Shown piece by piece: positions 17,321-25,714 of a DNA stretch of 64,000 nt. This stretch comes from an uncultured Dongia sp. (GTDB taxonomy: Bacteria; Pseudomonadota; Alphaproteobacteria; Dongiales; Dongiaceae). The position numbers and the translations under genes are program-made. Where the stretch lies: NCBI RefSeq assembly GCF_936916975.1, contig NZ_CAKZGO010000015.1:1-64000 (forward strand). Direction: 5' to 3'. Positions within the stretch are counted from its first letter, which is position 1, and every line of letters begins with the position of its first letter. The notes beneath the pieces were generated by a model. That model did no database searches, was not told where the DNA came from, and worked only from the letters and a program-made list of their open reading frames with translations.

Positions 17321-18847
17321 TCACGCCACTACGCGCAACGGCGAGATTTCGCGGAACAACGGGCTGCTCACCAGATCCTTCGCCGCGGCGATATCGGGCG
17401 CCATCTCGCGGTCGATATCCCAGAAGGCGACCTTGGCGCGCAACGTCTCCATGACTCGGCGCAGAGGTTGGCTGGTTTCGACCGGTCGGCGGAGATCGAT
17501 GCCTTGTGCCGCGCAGAGGATCTCGATGGCGACGATCGCAGCGGTGTTATCGGTCATCTCCAGCAGGCGCCGCGCCCCATGGGTCGCCATGCTGACATGA
17601 TCTTCCTGATTGGCAGAGGTCGGCAGGGAATCGACGCTGGCCGGGTGGGCGAGGCATTTGTTTTCCGACGCCAAGGCAGCGGCAGTGACATGGGCGATCA
17701 TGAAGCCGGAATTGAGACCGGGCTCCGGCACCAGGAAGGCCGGCAGATTGCTCATCCTGGCATCGGTCAGCATGGCGATGCGGCGTTCCGAAATGGCGCC
17801 GATCTCAGCCACGGCGATGGCAATGCAGTCGGCGGCGATGGCGATCGGCTCGGCGTGGAAATTGCCGCCTGAGAGAATGTCGCCCTGCTCGGCAAAGACC
17901 AGCGGATTGTCACTGACGGCATTGACCTCGCGGCCGATGACACCAGCGGCGTGGCGCAAGGTGTCGAGCACGGCGCCCATCACCTGGGGCTGGCAGCGCA
18001 GGGAATAGGGGTCCTGCACGCGGTCGCAATCGACATGGCTGGCACGCAAGGGGCTGCCATCCATCAAGGCCTTCAAAGCGGCGGCGACCTCGATCTGTCC
18101 CAACTGGCCGCGGATGGCGTGGATGCGCGGATCGAACGGCGTATCGCTGCCGAGTGTGGCATCGGTCGTCATGGCGCCGCTGCCAAGGCCGGCCAGGAAC
18201 ACATCCTCGGCGGCGAACAGGCCAGCCACGGCCAAGGCGGTGGAAACCTGCGTACCGTTGAGCAAAGCGAGGCCTTCCTTGGCAGCCAGGGTCAGTGGCT
18301 TCAAGCCGGCACGTTCCAATCCTTCAACGGCGGTCAGGACTTCGCCGCGATGGCGCACGGCGCCGACGCCGAGGAGGGCCTGCGAGAGATGGGCAAGCGG
18401 GGCGAGATCGCCCGAGGCGCCGACCGAGCCCTTGGAGGGAATGAGCGGATAGATCTCGGCATTGAGCAGGGTCACCAGCGCCATGATCACCTCGCGGCGG
18501 ATGCCGGAATAGCCGCGGGCGAGGCCGTTGATCTTCAAGAGCATGATCAGGCGGACGATGTCATCACCCAGCAGTGGACCGGTACCGGCAGCATGGGAGA
18601 GCACGAGGCGGCGCTGCAATTCCGTCACCTGGTCATCCGGGATGCGGGTATGGGCCAGCGATCCGAAGCCGGTATTGATGCCATAGGCGGTTTTGCCCTG
18701 ATCGAGAATGGCCTGGACCGTGGCGGCCGAGGCGTCGATGGCGGGAAACGCCTTGGGATCGATCGCCAATTGGTCGCCTTCGCGCCAGATTCGCCGCAAG
18801 TCGACCAGGGACAGGTGGCCTGGGGCGAGGATGAAGGTCTTGGTCAT
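17321..18847 (-). CDS. hutH: Histidine ammonia-lyase
   Basis: Deaminates histidine to urocanate, the first step of histidine use. The 508-residue protein has YGINTGFG near residue 55 and [14 protein letters not shown], where Ala144-Ser145-Gly146 form the MIO cofactor; [11 protein letters not shown] and [14 protein letters not shown] follow as expected. GGAGA precedes ATG 18847. No hutU, hutI, hutG or hutC lies nearby, so it is a detached hut gene. A HutC-like operator is found upstream (18913-18926). Confidence 0.95.
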   Translation of the reverse strand: MTKTFILAPGHLSLVDLRRIWREGDQLAIDPKAFPAIDASAATVQAILDQGKTAYGINTGFGSLAHTRIPDDQVTELQRRLVLSHAAGTGPLLGDDIVRLIMLLKINGLARGYSGIRREVIMALVTLLNAEIYPLIPSKGSVGASGDLAPLAHLSQALLGVGAVRHRGEVLTAVEGLERAGLKPLTLAAKEGLALLNGTQVSTALAVAGLFAAEDVFLAGLGSGAMTTDATLGSDTPFDPRIHAIRGQLGQIEVAAALKALMDGSPLRASHVDCDRVQDPYSLRCQPQVMGAVLDTLRHAAGVIGREVNAVSDNPLVFAEQGDILSGGNFHAEPIAIAADCIAIAVAEIGAISERRIAMLTDARMSNLPAFLVPEPGLNSGFMIAHVTAAALASENKCLAHPASVDSLPTSANQEDHVSMATHGARRLLEMTDNTAAIVAIEILCAAQGIDLRRPVETSQPLRRVMETLRAKVAFWDIDREMAPDIAAAKDLVSSPLFREISPLRVVA

Positions 18848-18912
18848 GGCAAATCTCCAGAATCAGGTCCCAGAATCAAGCCGGGGAGGACTGTAAAAGG
18901 CGGTTGTCTTAT

Positions 18913-18926
18913 CTTGTATATACAAG
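18913..18926 (-). promoter_or_regulatory. HutC-like palindromic operator upstream of hutH
   Basis: A perfect 14-base palindrome CTTGTATATACAAG lies 66 bases upstream of the hutH ATG. It matches the form of operators bound by the GntR-family repressor HutC, which responds to urocanate. On the minus strand TATATA inside it lies 17 bases from a weak -35 (TTGCGA), so it probably overlaps the promoter. The remaining bases to the corrinoid gene (about 18930-19257) hold no gene or riboswitch I can recognise. Confidence 0.75.
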
Positions 18927-19257
18927 TTGTCGATCCGACTCGCAACGCTGTCGCTTGAAAGACTTCTCCCCGCTGGTCGGACCTCGGCTCGGGCGACTAC
19001 ATGAATTCTTCTCCTGCTTAGATGACAGGGGGTGATCGACTCCTGCCGGATGGCGCATGCGCGCGAAATGACTGTCGTTCCCCGGATAATGGGTGTCGCG
19101 GCGGCGCGGCCTCCAAATCCGGAAAGCCGTTACGCCTGTTGCGAAATTTCGGATGAGCAGGCAGTTTGTCGCCAGCTCTTAACGAGAGATTAGGATCGGC
19201 GGTCCAGATTGGCCACCGGCTCCCTCAAATCAACATGCCACAGGCGAAGGTGTGACC

Positions 19258-19965
19258 ATGGCCAATGACGGTGAACTCGATCTGACGACCCTGAGCGACG
19301 AAGAGCTCGTTCAGCAGGTGCATGACGATCTTTATGACGGTCTCAAGGAAGAGATCGAAATCGCCGTGAACATCTTCCTCGGCCGTGGCTGGACCCCCTA
19401 TGACGTGCTGACCAAGGCCCTGGTCGAAGGCATGCGCATCGTCGGCGTCGATTTCCGCGACGGCATCCTGTTCGTGCCCGAAGTGCTGCTGGCGGCCAAC
19501 GCCATGAAGGCCGGCATGTTCATCCTCCGTCCCCTGCTCGCCGAAACCGGCGCGCCGAAGGTCGGCAAGATGGTCATCGGCACAGTGAAGGGCGACATCC
19601 ACGACATCGGCAAGAACCTCGTCTCGATGATGATGGAAGGTGCGGGCTTCGAGGTGATCGATCTCGGCATCAACAACTCGGTCGAGAAGTATCTCGAGGC
19701 GATCGAAACCCATCAGCCGGACATCCTCGGCATGTCGGCGCTGCTCACCACCACCATGCCGTATATGAAGGTCGTCGTTGACGCGATGATCGAAAAGGGC
19801 ATCCGCAACGACTATGTTGTGCTGGTCGGCGGTGCGCCGCTCAACGAAGCTTTCGCCAACTCCGTCGGCGCCGACGCCTATTGCCGCGACGCGGCCGTGG
19901 CCGTCGAAACCGCGAAGTCCTTCATGGCCAAGCGCCAGGGCTCGGCACTCGCCAGCAAGGGCTGA
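19258..19965 (+). CDS. Corrinoid (B12-binding) methyltransferase protein, MtbC/MttC type
   Basis: 235 residues: an N-terminal four-helix cap (LSDEELVQQVHDDLYDGLKE) and a Rossmann-like B12 domain with GTVKGDIHDIGKN, whose His115 in DxHxxG is the lower axial cobalt ligand. GMSALLTTTMPYMK and VGGAPLNEAFA complete the domain. Such proteins carry a methyl group from a substrate-specific methyltransferase to tetrahydrofolate or another acceptor. I start at ATG 19258 with GAAGG 7 bases upstream; a GTG at 19252 is also in frame. No methyltransferase is adjacent; the MttB-family gene at 62087 is a possible partner. A strong terminator follows. Confidence 0.92.
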   Translation: MANDGELDLTTLSDEELVQQVHDDLYDGLKEEIEIAVNIFLGRGWTPYDVLTKALVEGMRIVGVDFRDGILFVPEVLLAANAMKAGMFILRPLLAETGAPKVGKMVIGTVKGDIHDIGKNLVSMMMEGAGFEVIDLGINNSVEKYLEAIETHQPDILGMSALLTTTMPYMKVVVDAMIEKGIRNDYVVLVGGAPLNEAFANSVGADAYCRDAAVAVETAKSFMAKRQGSALASKG

Positions 19966-19985
19966 TCCAAATCGAATTTTCCGAG

Positions 19986-20017
19986 AAACCCCGCGGCTTC
20001 GGCAGCGGGGTTTTTCT
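19986..20017 (+). terminator. Rho-independent terminator after the corrinoid gene
   Basis: AAACCCCGC and GCGGGGTTT form a 9-pair stem with a 10-base loop containing TTCG, followed by a T-rich tract. It begins 21 bases after the corrinoid gene stop. Confidence 0.9.
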
Positions 20018-20060
20018 TTGCCTGACTTGAAATGTGCTCGACGGTCGCCAAATACACGCA

Positions 20061-20270
20061 ATGGGCGACGGCCAGAGCAGTCTCATAGGGTTTGTGTTCG
20101 GCCTCATCTTTACGTGGCTAAGCGAGCTATTTAAGTGGCGCACGAGAGACTGGGATTGGCGTTGGTTGGACGCCATCGTCGGTTGTTTGTTTGCGTTGCT
20201 GAAGATCGCAGCTGTCCTGGCGATTCTCGCCTTTTTGATCGCTGTCGCTTGGAATGCAGTAACCACCTAA
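20061..20270 (+). CDS. Small predicted membrane protein
   Basis: 69 residues with two hydrophobic stretches: SSLIGFVFGLIFTWLSELF at the N-terminus and FALLKIAAVLAILAFLIAVA at the C-terminus, joined by a basic, Trp-rich loop. No family is recognised. It lies in an otherwise empty gap between a terminator and a convergent gene, and no strong ribosome site is visible, so it may not be translated. Confidence 0.4.
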   Translation: MGDGQSSLIGFVFGLIFTWLSELFKWRTRDWDWRWLDAIVGCLFALLKIAAVLAILAFLIAVAWNAVTT

Positions 20271-20275
20271 TGCCA

Positions 20276-20734
20276 TCAAGTGAGCTGTAAGTCGCTCGCG
20301 GACAATCGATGAATGCGGCCGAAGCCGGCGACCAGCAAAGCCTCTTGCAGAGCGAATCGGTAGAAACGGAAGTCGCCGAACCCGGCGTAGAGTTCCGCAG
20401 CGGGACGCCGGGTGAGATAGGCATCCTTATCTTCGCCGGACATTGTCACGGCGACGGTACCCAGCAAGGTTACCCGCGGCCCGGTCAGCGGTTCTGCGCG
20501 GCCATCGGTGCCATCGAACAGCAGCGACGCGTTGCGGTCATTGCCCAGATTCTTCACGTGATCGGAGAGATCGGAGAGCAGCAGGAGTGGGCTGCCGCCC
20601 CCATCCAGCGCTGGTATGACAAGGCTGACGAAGGGATATTTACCGCCCTCCCGCATGGCAAGCGTCCCGAAATAGGCCTTGGGAAGGGCCATCAATCGGC
20701 CAATTTCGTCTTTTGGATCAATCTGTTCGCTCAT
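20276..20734 (-). CDS. Pyridoxamine-5'-phosphate-oxidase-like flavin split-barrel protein (HugZ-like)
   Basis: 152 residues of the PNPOx/flavin split-barrel fold: LMALPKAYFGTLAMREGGKYPFVSLVIPALD, PLLLLSDLSDHVKNLGNDRNASLLFDG, RVTLLGTVAV and the C-terminal FRFYRFALQEALLVAGFGRIHRL, the pattern seen in HugZ-type proteins that bind haem or flavin. It lacks the long C-terminal DUF2470-type extension of full HugZ. I start at ATG 20734 (MSEQIDPKDE); an upstream start at 20806 is not supported. Function is probably haem or flavin related but not certain. Confidence 0.75.
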   Translation of the reverse strand: MSEQIDPKDEIGRLMALPKAYFGTLAMREGGKYPFVSLVIPALDGGGSPLLLLSDLSDHVKNLGNDRNASLLFDGTDGRAEPLTGPRVTLLGTVAVTMSGEDKDAYLTRRPAAELYAGFGDFRFYRFALQEALLVAGFGRIHRLSASDLQLT

Positions 20735-20900
20735 TTTTCCACTCGTTCTTGGTGGTTGGCCACTGATCTTGCCACAATCTTTGCAAATCCTTGCACGGCC
20801 TAGCAATTGTGCCGATTGCGCCCCATTTCTGTCATCATTGGCGTCAATCTTGGCAAGGCCTGCTGAATTCTATACTTGTTCCGACGCCTAGGAGGGCCCC

Positions 20901-21596
20901 GTGCCGCAAACGATTGCGCTAGTTGATGACGACCGAAACATCCTGACCTCTGTCAGCATGACGCTGGAGGCCGAGGGTTTCACTGTGCGCACCTACAGCG
21001 ACGGGGCCGAGGCACTGCGTGGGCTGGCGAGCCAGCCGGTTGATCTTGCCGTCCTGGATATCAAGATGCCGCGCATGGACGGGATGGAACTGCTGGAAAA
21101 GCTGCGCAAGACCTCCGCGCTGCCGGTGATCTTCCTGACCTCGAAGGATGACGAGGTCGACGAACTCATGGGCCTGCGCATGGGTGCCGACGATTACATC
21201 AAGAAGCCGTTCTCGCAGCGCCTGCTGATCGAGCGCATTCGTTCGATTCTGCGCCGCGAAGAAAGCCGCAATTCGACGGCCCAGACCGGTGAGGCGGCAT
21301 TGCTGCGCGGGCCCTTGGTAATGGACCCGACGCGCCATCTGTGCACCTGGGACGGGAAGCCGATCGAGCTCACGGTCACCGAATTCCTGCTGCTGAAGGC
21401 GCTGGCGCAGCGACCCGGCCATGTGAAGAGCCGCGACCAGCTGATGGATTCCGCTTACGGCGAAAACATCTATGTCGATGACCGCACGATTGACAGCCAC
21501 ATCAAGCGGCTGCGCAAGAAATTCAAGGCGGTGATCGGCGAGTTCAATCATATCGAGACTCTCTATGGCGTCGGCTATCGCTACAAAGAGAACTGA
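20901..21596 (+). CDS. chvI: ChvI-type OmpR-family response regulator
   Basis: DNA-binding partner of the sensor kinase ChvG; in other alphaproteobacteria this system answers acid and envelope stress. 231 residues: receiver domain with acidic pocket DDD, phospho-acceptor Asp53 in [10 protein letters not shown] and Lys in KKPFSQRLL, then a winged-helix effector ending in [13 protein letters not shown]. The start is GTG 20901 behind AGGAGGG. It is followed after 24 bases by chvG, heading a long conserved operon. Confidence 0.93.
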   Translation: MPQTIALVDDDRNILTSVSMTLEAEGFTVRTYSDGAEALRGLASQPVDLAVLDIKMPRMDGMELLEKLRKTSALPVIFLTSKDDEVDELMGLRMGADDYIKKPFSQRLLIERIRSILRREESRNSTAQTGEAALLRGPLVMDPTRHLCTWDGKPIELTVTEFLLLKALAQRPGHVKSRDQLMDSAYGENIYVDDRTIDSHIKRLRKKFKAVIGEFNHIETLYGVGYRYKEN

Positions 21597-21620
21597 TATG
21601 CCTGTCGTGCTGCGCCGGCG

Positions 21621-23444
21621 ATGAGTGAAGCTTCGCGCAGCGACGAGCTTGAGCGTTGGCGCCTGCCGCTATCCTCGGCGCGCGCCGAACCGGCGCAGAA
21701 AGAGGCGAAGGGTTTCTGGCACCGCCGCGCGAAGCCCGTGCGGACCGAGCCGGAACTCCGGCCGATGCCCGCCCGACCGATCGAGGTAGTGGCACCGCCA
21801 ACGGCAAAGCCCGTAAAAGAAAGCGCCAAGTCGAAGCGCCTGCCGGCGTCGCGTCGGTCACTGTGGCAATCGCCACTCACGCGCCGCATCCTGGTGCTCA
21901 ACATCATGGCGCTGCTGGTGCCGGTGCTGGGGCTTTTGTATCTACCGACCTATCGCGACAGTCTGCTGCAATCGGAACTGGAGTTGCTGAAGACCGAGGG
22001 TTCCCTGTTTTCCGGCGCGCTGGCGGCGAGCGGTGTCGTCACCGGGCCGCTGGGCGAGGAAAAGATGGTGCCCGAGACCTCGCGCCAGACGATCCGCCGG
22101 CTGGTTGACGTTTCCAAAACGCGGGCGCGGCTGTTCACGCCGGACGGGACGATGGTTGCCGACAGTTTCCTGCTGTCGGGTCCGGGTGGCATCGTCACCA
22201 TCACGCCCTTGCCGCCGCTCGATCCCAACGAAAGCCTGGTCTGGAAATGGGTCGCTGGCGCTTATGATTGGGTTTTTGATCGCCTGCCGAGCAGCCGTGT
22301 GCTGCAACCCTATCAGGAAGCGGCTGTGCAGAACGCCGCGGACTACCAGGAAGTCGTCAAGGCGATGGACGGCGAGGCGATGACATTCGTGCGCGATGCC
22401 GGCAAGGGCAAGATGATCCTATCGGCCGCAGTGCCGGTGCAGCGCTACCGCCAGGTTCTGGGTGCCCTGTTGCTGACCAAGCCCGGCGATGACATCGAAG
22501 CCACCCTGCGCGACACGCGTCTTACCATCCTCGGCGTTTCAGGCATTGCGCTCGGCGTGACCATCCTGCTGTCACTTTATCTCGCGAGCACGATCGCTCT
22601 GCCGATCCACCGCCTGGCAGATGCTGCCGATCGCGTACGCCGCGACAAGGGGCGGCAGAAGACCATTCCGGATCTCTCCGCGCGCGGCGATGAAATCGGC
22701 GATCTCTCCGGCGCCTTGCGCGACATGACCGAGGCCGTGTGGCGGCGCATGGACGCGATCGAAGGGTTCGCCGCCGACGTGGCGCATGAGATCAAGAATC
22801 CGCTGACCTCCCTGCGCAGCGCAGTCGAAACCGTGGCGCGGGTCGAGGATCCTCAGCAGCAGAAGAAGCTGATGAGCATCATTCTGGATGACGTCCAGCG
22901 CCTCGACCGCCTGATCAGCGATATTTCCGATGCCTCTCGTATCGACGCCGAAATGTCGCGCGTGGAGGCGGCGCCGGTGAAGCTCCGCGATCTGGTACTT
23001 GCCGTGGCTGATGTCTATACGGCGACTGGCCGCGAGGATGCGCCGGAGATCAAGACGCTTTTGCCGGACGGCGACACGCTTTCCGTGCTGGGTACCGAAA
23101 GCCGGCTGGGTCAGGTCGTCCGCAATCTGGTCGCCAATGCCATTTCCTTCAGCCCGCCCCATGGCGCGATCGTGCTGGCGGCGCGCCGCGTCGCGCGTCA
23201 GGTCGTCTTGACGGTCGAAGATGAAGGTCCCGGCATTCCACCCGACAAGCTCAACGCGATCTTCGAGCGCTTCTATTCAGAGCGGCCGCGGGGCGAAAAA
23301 TTCGGTACTCATTCGGGCCTCGGCCTGTCCATCTCGAAACAGATCGTCGAGGCTTATGGCGGAACGTTGCGGGCGGACAATCGCACGGATGGGCAGGGAC
23401 GCGTCTGCGGCGCTCGCTTCACCGTGACCTTGCTGGTGGCATGA
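21621..23444 (+). CDS. chvG: ChvG-type sensor histidine kinase
   Basis: Membrane sensor of the ChvG/ChvI system. 607 residues: a basic, Pro-rich cytoplasmic N-terminus (~80 residues), a first membrane segment (ILVLNIMALLVPVLGLLYL, ~90-108), a periplasmic region, a second segment (~302-325), HAMP, the dimerisation box ADVAHEIKNPLTSL with phospho-acceptor His389, and a catalytic domain with NLVANAI, DEGPGIP and GTHSGLGLSIS. The ~80-residue N-terminal extension is longer than I expect for the family. hprK starts 4 bases after its stop. Confidence 0.93.
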   Translation: MSEASRSDELERWRLPLSSARAEPAQKEAKGFWHRRAKPVRTEPELRPMPARPIEVVAPPTAKPVKESAKSKRLPASRRSLWQSPLTRRILVLNIMALLVPVLGLLYLPTYRDSLLQSELELLKTEGSLFSGALAASGVVTGPLGEEKMVPETSRQTIRRLVDVSKTRARLFTPDGTMVADSFLLSGPGGIVTITPLPPLDPNESLVWKWVAGAYDWVFDRLPSSRVLQPYQEAAVQNAADYQEVVKAMDGEAMTFVRDAGKGKMILSAAVPVQRYRQVLGALLLTKPGDDIEATLRDTRLTILGVSGIALGVTILLSLYLASTIALPIHRLADAADRVRRDKGRQKTIPDLSARGDEIGDLSGALRDMTEAVWRRMDAIEGFAADVAHEIKNPLTSLRSAVETVARVEDPQQQKKLMSIILDDVQRLDRLISDISDASRIDAEMSRVEAAPVKLRDLVLAVADVYTATGREDAPEIKTLLPDGDTLSVLGTESRLGQVVRNLVANAISFSPPHGAIVLAARRVARQVVLTVEDEGPGIPPDKLNAIFERFYSERPRGEKFGTHSGLGLSISKQIVEAYGGTLRADNRTDGQGRVCGARFTVTLLVA

Positions 23445-23448
23445 CGGC

Positions 23449-23910
23449 ATGAGCGGTCTGTCACTTCGCATCGACGGTGTGGCGGTGGCGATCGACGGAC
23501 AGGCGATTTTGCTGCGCGGACCGTCCGGCAGCGGCCGTTCCGATCTTGCTTTGCGGTTGATCGATGAAGGCGCGCTGCTGGTCAGCGATGAGCAGGTCGA
23601 GTTGCATCGGCATGGCGAGCACCTCTTTGTAACGGCACCTGAGATGATGCCGGAGAATCTCAAAGGCCGGATCGAGGCGCGCGGACTTGGCCTGGTGCCC
23701 GTCGCGCATGTGGCCGAAGCCCGGCCGCTTGCCTGGGTGATCGATATGGCGGCAGCTGACCAGATCGACCGTTTGCCGGTGGCACTTTCCACCGACTATC
23801 TCGGAGTCACCGTGCCCTTGCTGAAGCTCGATCCCTTTGCTCTCTCGGCGACAGCCAAGCTACGGCTTGCCGTTCGGTGCGGCCCAGGTCTTATAATGGG
23901 CCGCGAATGA
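23449..23910 (+). CDS. hprK: Short HPr kinase/phosphorylase, alphaproteobacterial type
   Basis: A 153-residue HprK lacking the N-terminal domain of Firmicute enzymes, as is usual in alphaproteobacteria, where it phosphorylates HPr on Ser and links PTS state to ChvG/ChvI. The P-loop reads GPSGSGRS (residues 24-31), so the invariant Walker-A Lys is Arg here. The rest (LLVSDEQVEL, RGLGLVPV, DRLP) fits the family. Whether it still binds ATP is an open question. It sits between chvG and rapZ, as in relatives. Confidence 0.85.
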   Translation: MSGLSLRIDGVAVAIDGQAILLRGPSGSGRSDLALRLIDEGALLVSDEQVELHRHGEHLFVTAPEMMPENLKGRIEARGLGLVPVAHVAEARPLAWVIDMAAADQIDRLPVALSTDYLGVTVPLLKLDPFALSATAKLRLAVRCGPGLIMGRE

Positions 23911-24873
23911 GTGACCGTGGAACCGACATACGCGATGTCCAGCCTTAGCATGACCCCCGATCAAGCAGAAGCAGCCGATGCTGCTGCGCGCCCGACGCGA
24001 CGCCATATTCTGCTGGTCACGGGCCTCGCCGGGGCAGGGCGTTCTACCACGCTCAAATGCCTGGAGGATATCGGCTACGAGGCGGTCGACAATCTGCCCC
24101 TCGATCTGCTGCCACATCTGGTGGCGGGGCTGGCGCAAACGACGTTGCCGACGCTCAGCAAGCCGATCGCACTTGGCATCGATTCACGCACCAGTGGATT
24201 TTCCAGTGATGGGTTCATCGACCTTGTGCGCCGTTTGAAAGCGGACCGGCGCTTTCGCGTGAGCCTCGTGTTCCTCGATTGTGAGGATGAAGTTCTGCGG
24301 CGCCGTTACACCGAAACGCGCAGGCGCCATCCGCTGGCACAGGATCGGCCAGTGAGCGACGGCATCCTGCGCGAGCGCAATCTGATGCGCGCGGTGCGTG
24401 CGGAAGCAGACCTGGTGCTCGATACCAGCGACACCGCGATCGGCGATCTGAAGGCGATGCTGATCGGACATTTCGGCCTCGCTGCCCGGCCTGATCTTGC
24501 CCTCACCATCCTGTCCTTCTCCTATAAGCAGGGACTGCCGCGCGAGGCGGACCTGGTTTTCGACGTTCGTTTCTTGGAAAATCCCTATTATGATCCGGCA
24601 CTTAGGCCACTTTCCGGCGAGGATGAGGCGGTCGGCCGGGCGATCGAGGCCGACCCTGCTTTCCCCGGTTTCTTTGCAGCCCTGACTTCCTTATTGTGGC
24701 CCCTCTTGCCGGGCTATGAGGGCGAAGGAAAGAGCTATCTGACCATCGCCATCGGTTGCACCGGCGGCCGGCATCGTTCGGTCTTTGTCGCCGGCAGATT
24801 GGCCGAATGGCTGCGGGAACGTGGTCGGTTGGTTACGCTGCGACATCGGGATGTAGGACGCCCCGTGTCATGA
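23911..24873 (+). CDS. rapZ: RapZ-family RNase adaptor / nucleotide-binding protein
   Basis: 320 residues. The N-terminal P-loop domain has VTGLAGAGRSTTLKCLEDIGYEAVDNLP; the C-terminal domain has FSFSYKQGLPREADLVFDVRFLENPYYD and AIGCTGGRHRSV. In Escherichia coli RapZ controls an amino-sugar sRNA; in alphaproteobacteria its role is less clear, but linkage to hprK and PTS genes is conserved. The P-loop Arg (GAGRS) is common in this family. The start may be GTG 23911, right after the hprK stop, or ATG 23935. Confidence 0.92.
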   Translation: MTVEPTYAMSSLSMTPDQAEAADAAARPTRRHILLVTGLAGAGRSTTLKCLEDIGYEAVDNLPLDLLPHLVAGLAQTTLPTLSKPIALGIDSRTSGFSSDGFIDLVRRLKADRRFRVSLVFLDCEDEVLRRRYTETRRRHPLAQDRPVSDGILRERNLMRAVRAEADLVLDTSDTAIGDLKAMLIGHFGLAARPDLALTILSFSYKQGLPREADLVFDVRFLENPYYDPALRPLSGEDEAVGRAIEADPAFPGFFAALTSLLWPLLPGYEGEGKSYLTIAIGCTGGRHRSVFVAGRLAEWLRERGRLVTLRHRDVGRPVS

Positions 24874-24997
24874 TGGACAGCATCATGACGGGCTGCGTCC
24901 TTTCGAGCGAGGCTGAGATATGTGGCTGTACTGGCCGCTTCCGGGACCAAGGTCCGGGTAGGCGGCGCAAGACAGCTTGTCGAATTTGGGGGTATGC

Positions 24998-25420
24998 GTG
25001 GTTCAGACACAATTGATCGGCATCGTCCTTGTGACGCATGGCAACCTTGCCGCCGAATTTCTCGCTGCTTTGGAACATGTGGTTGGTAAGCAGACGGCTG
25101 CCGCGGCCATCTGTATCGGTCCGGAAGACGACATGGAGCAGCGCCGGCGCGAGATACTCGATGCCGTCGCGACATGCGATCAGGGCAAGGGTGTGGTCCT
25201 CTTGACCGACATGTTCGGTGGCACGCCGTCCAACCTTGCCATTTCGACACTCGACAAGGCGAATGTCGAAGTGGTGGCTGGCGTCAATCTGCCGATGCTG
25301 ATCAAGCTGGCAAGCGTCAGGGGAACCCTGCCGCTGACCGGTGCTGTTACGGCGGCGCAGGAAGCGGGGCGTAAGTATATCAACGTCGCCTCGCAGCTGC
25401 TCAAAGCTAGTGAATGCTGA
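24998..25420 (+). CDS. PTS EIIA component, mannose-family (regulatory PTS)
   Basis: 140 residues of the EIIA-Man fold: GIVLVTHGNLAAEF with phospho-acceptor His14, and LLTDMFGGTPSNLA. Such stand-alone EIIA proteins of alphaproteobacteria receive phosphate from HPr for regulation; no EIIB/EIIC permease is in the window. I start at GTG 24998 behind a GGGGG stretch; a longer TTG start at 24977 is possible. ptsH follows after 12 bases. Confidence 0.9.
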   Translation: MVQTQLIGIVLVTHGNLAAEFLAALEHVVGKQTAAAAICIGPEDDMEQRRREILDAVATCDQGKGVVLLTDMFGGTPSNLAISTLDKANVEVVAGVNLPMLIKLASVRGTLPLTGAVTAAQEAGRKYINVASQLLKASEC

Positions 25421-25432
25421 GCGGGGACGCCG

Positions 25433-25714
25433 ATGACCGGTCATAACACACTCACCGTCCGCGCCCAGATCGCCAATCAAAAGGGCCTGCATGCGCGCGC
25501 GGCGGCGAAGTTCGTGAAGACCGCTGGTGCCTTCACCGCCGACATTCGAGTCTCCAAGGGCGAGATGGACGTCAGCGGCGGTTCTATCATGGGCCTGATG
25601 ATGTTGGCCGCCAGCATCGGCTCGGAGCTTGAGATCAGTGCCAAGGGCGCCGATGCGCGGGCCGCGATCGACGCCCTGGTCGATCTCATCGACCGAAAAT
25701 TCGATGAAGAATGA
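25433..25714 (+). CDS. ptsH: HPr phosphocarrier protein
   Basis: 93 residues. GLHARAAAKFVKTA carries the EI-phosphorylated His20, and SGGSIMGLMMLAA contains Ser51, at the position of the HprK target serine of classical HPr. It passes phosphate from EI to the EIIA encoded upstream. Its 3' end overlaps the ptsI start by 11 bases. Confidence 0.95.
   Translation: MTGHNTLTVRAQIANQKGLHARAAAKFVKTAGAFTADIRVSKGEMDVSGGSIMGLMMLAASIGSELEISAKGADARAAIDALVDLIDRKFDEE

Noticed and set aside
17951-18958. 335-codon plus-strand frame over hutH
   Set aside because: Antisense to a fully conserved hutH; Gly/Gln/His-rich composition typical of a shadow frame.
19179-19193. CtrA-like motif TTAA-N7-TTAG before the corrinoid gene
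   Set aside because: One mismatch to TTAA-N7-TTAA in a short AT-poor gap can occur by chance, and a corrinoid gene is not an expected cell-cycle target.
18961-19257. Possible cobalamin riboswitch ahead of the corrinoid gene
   Set aside because: No B12 box or conserved GCCACTG-type core could be found; only unrelated short hairpins.
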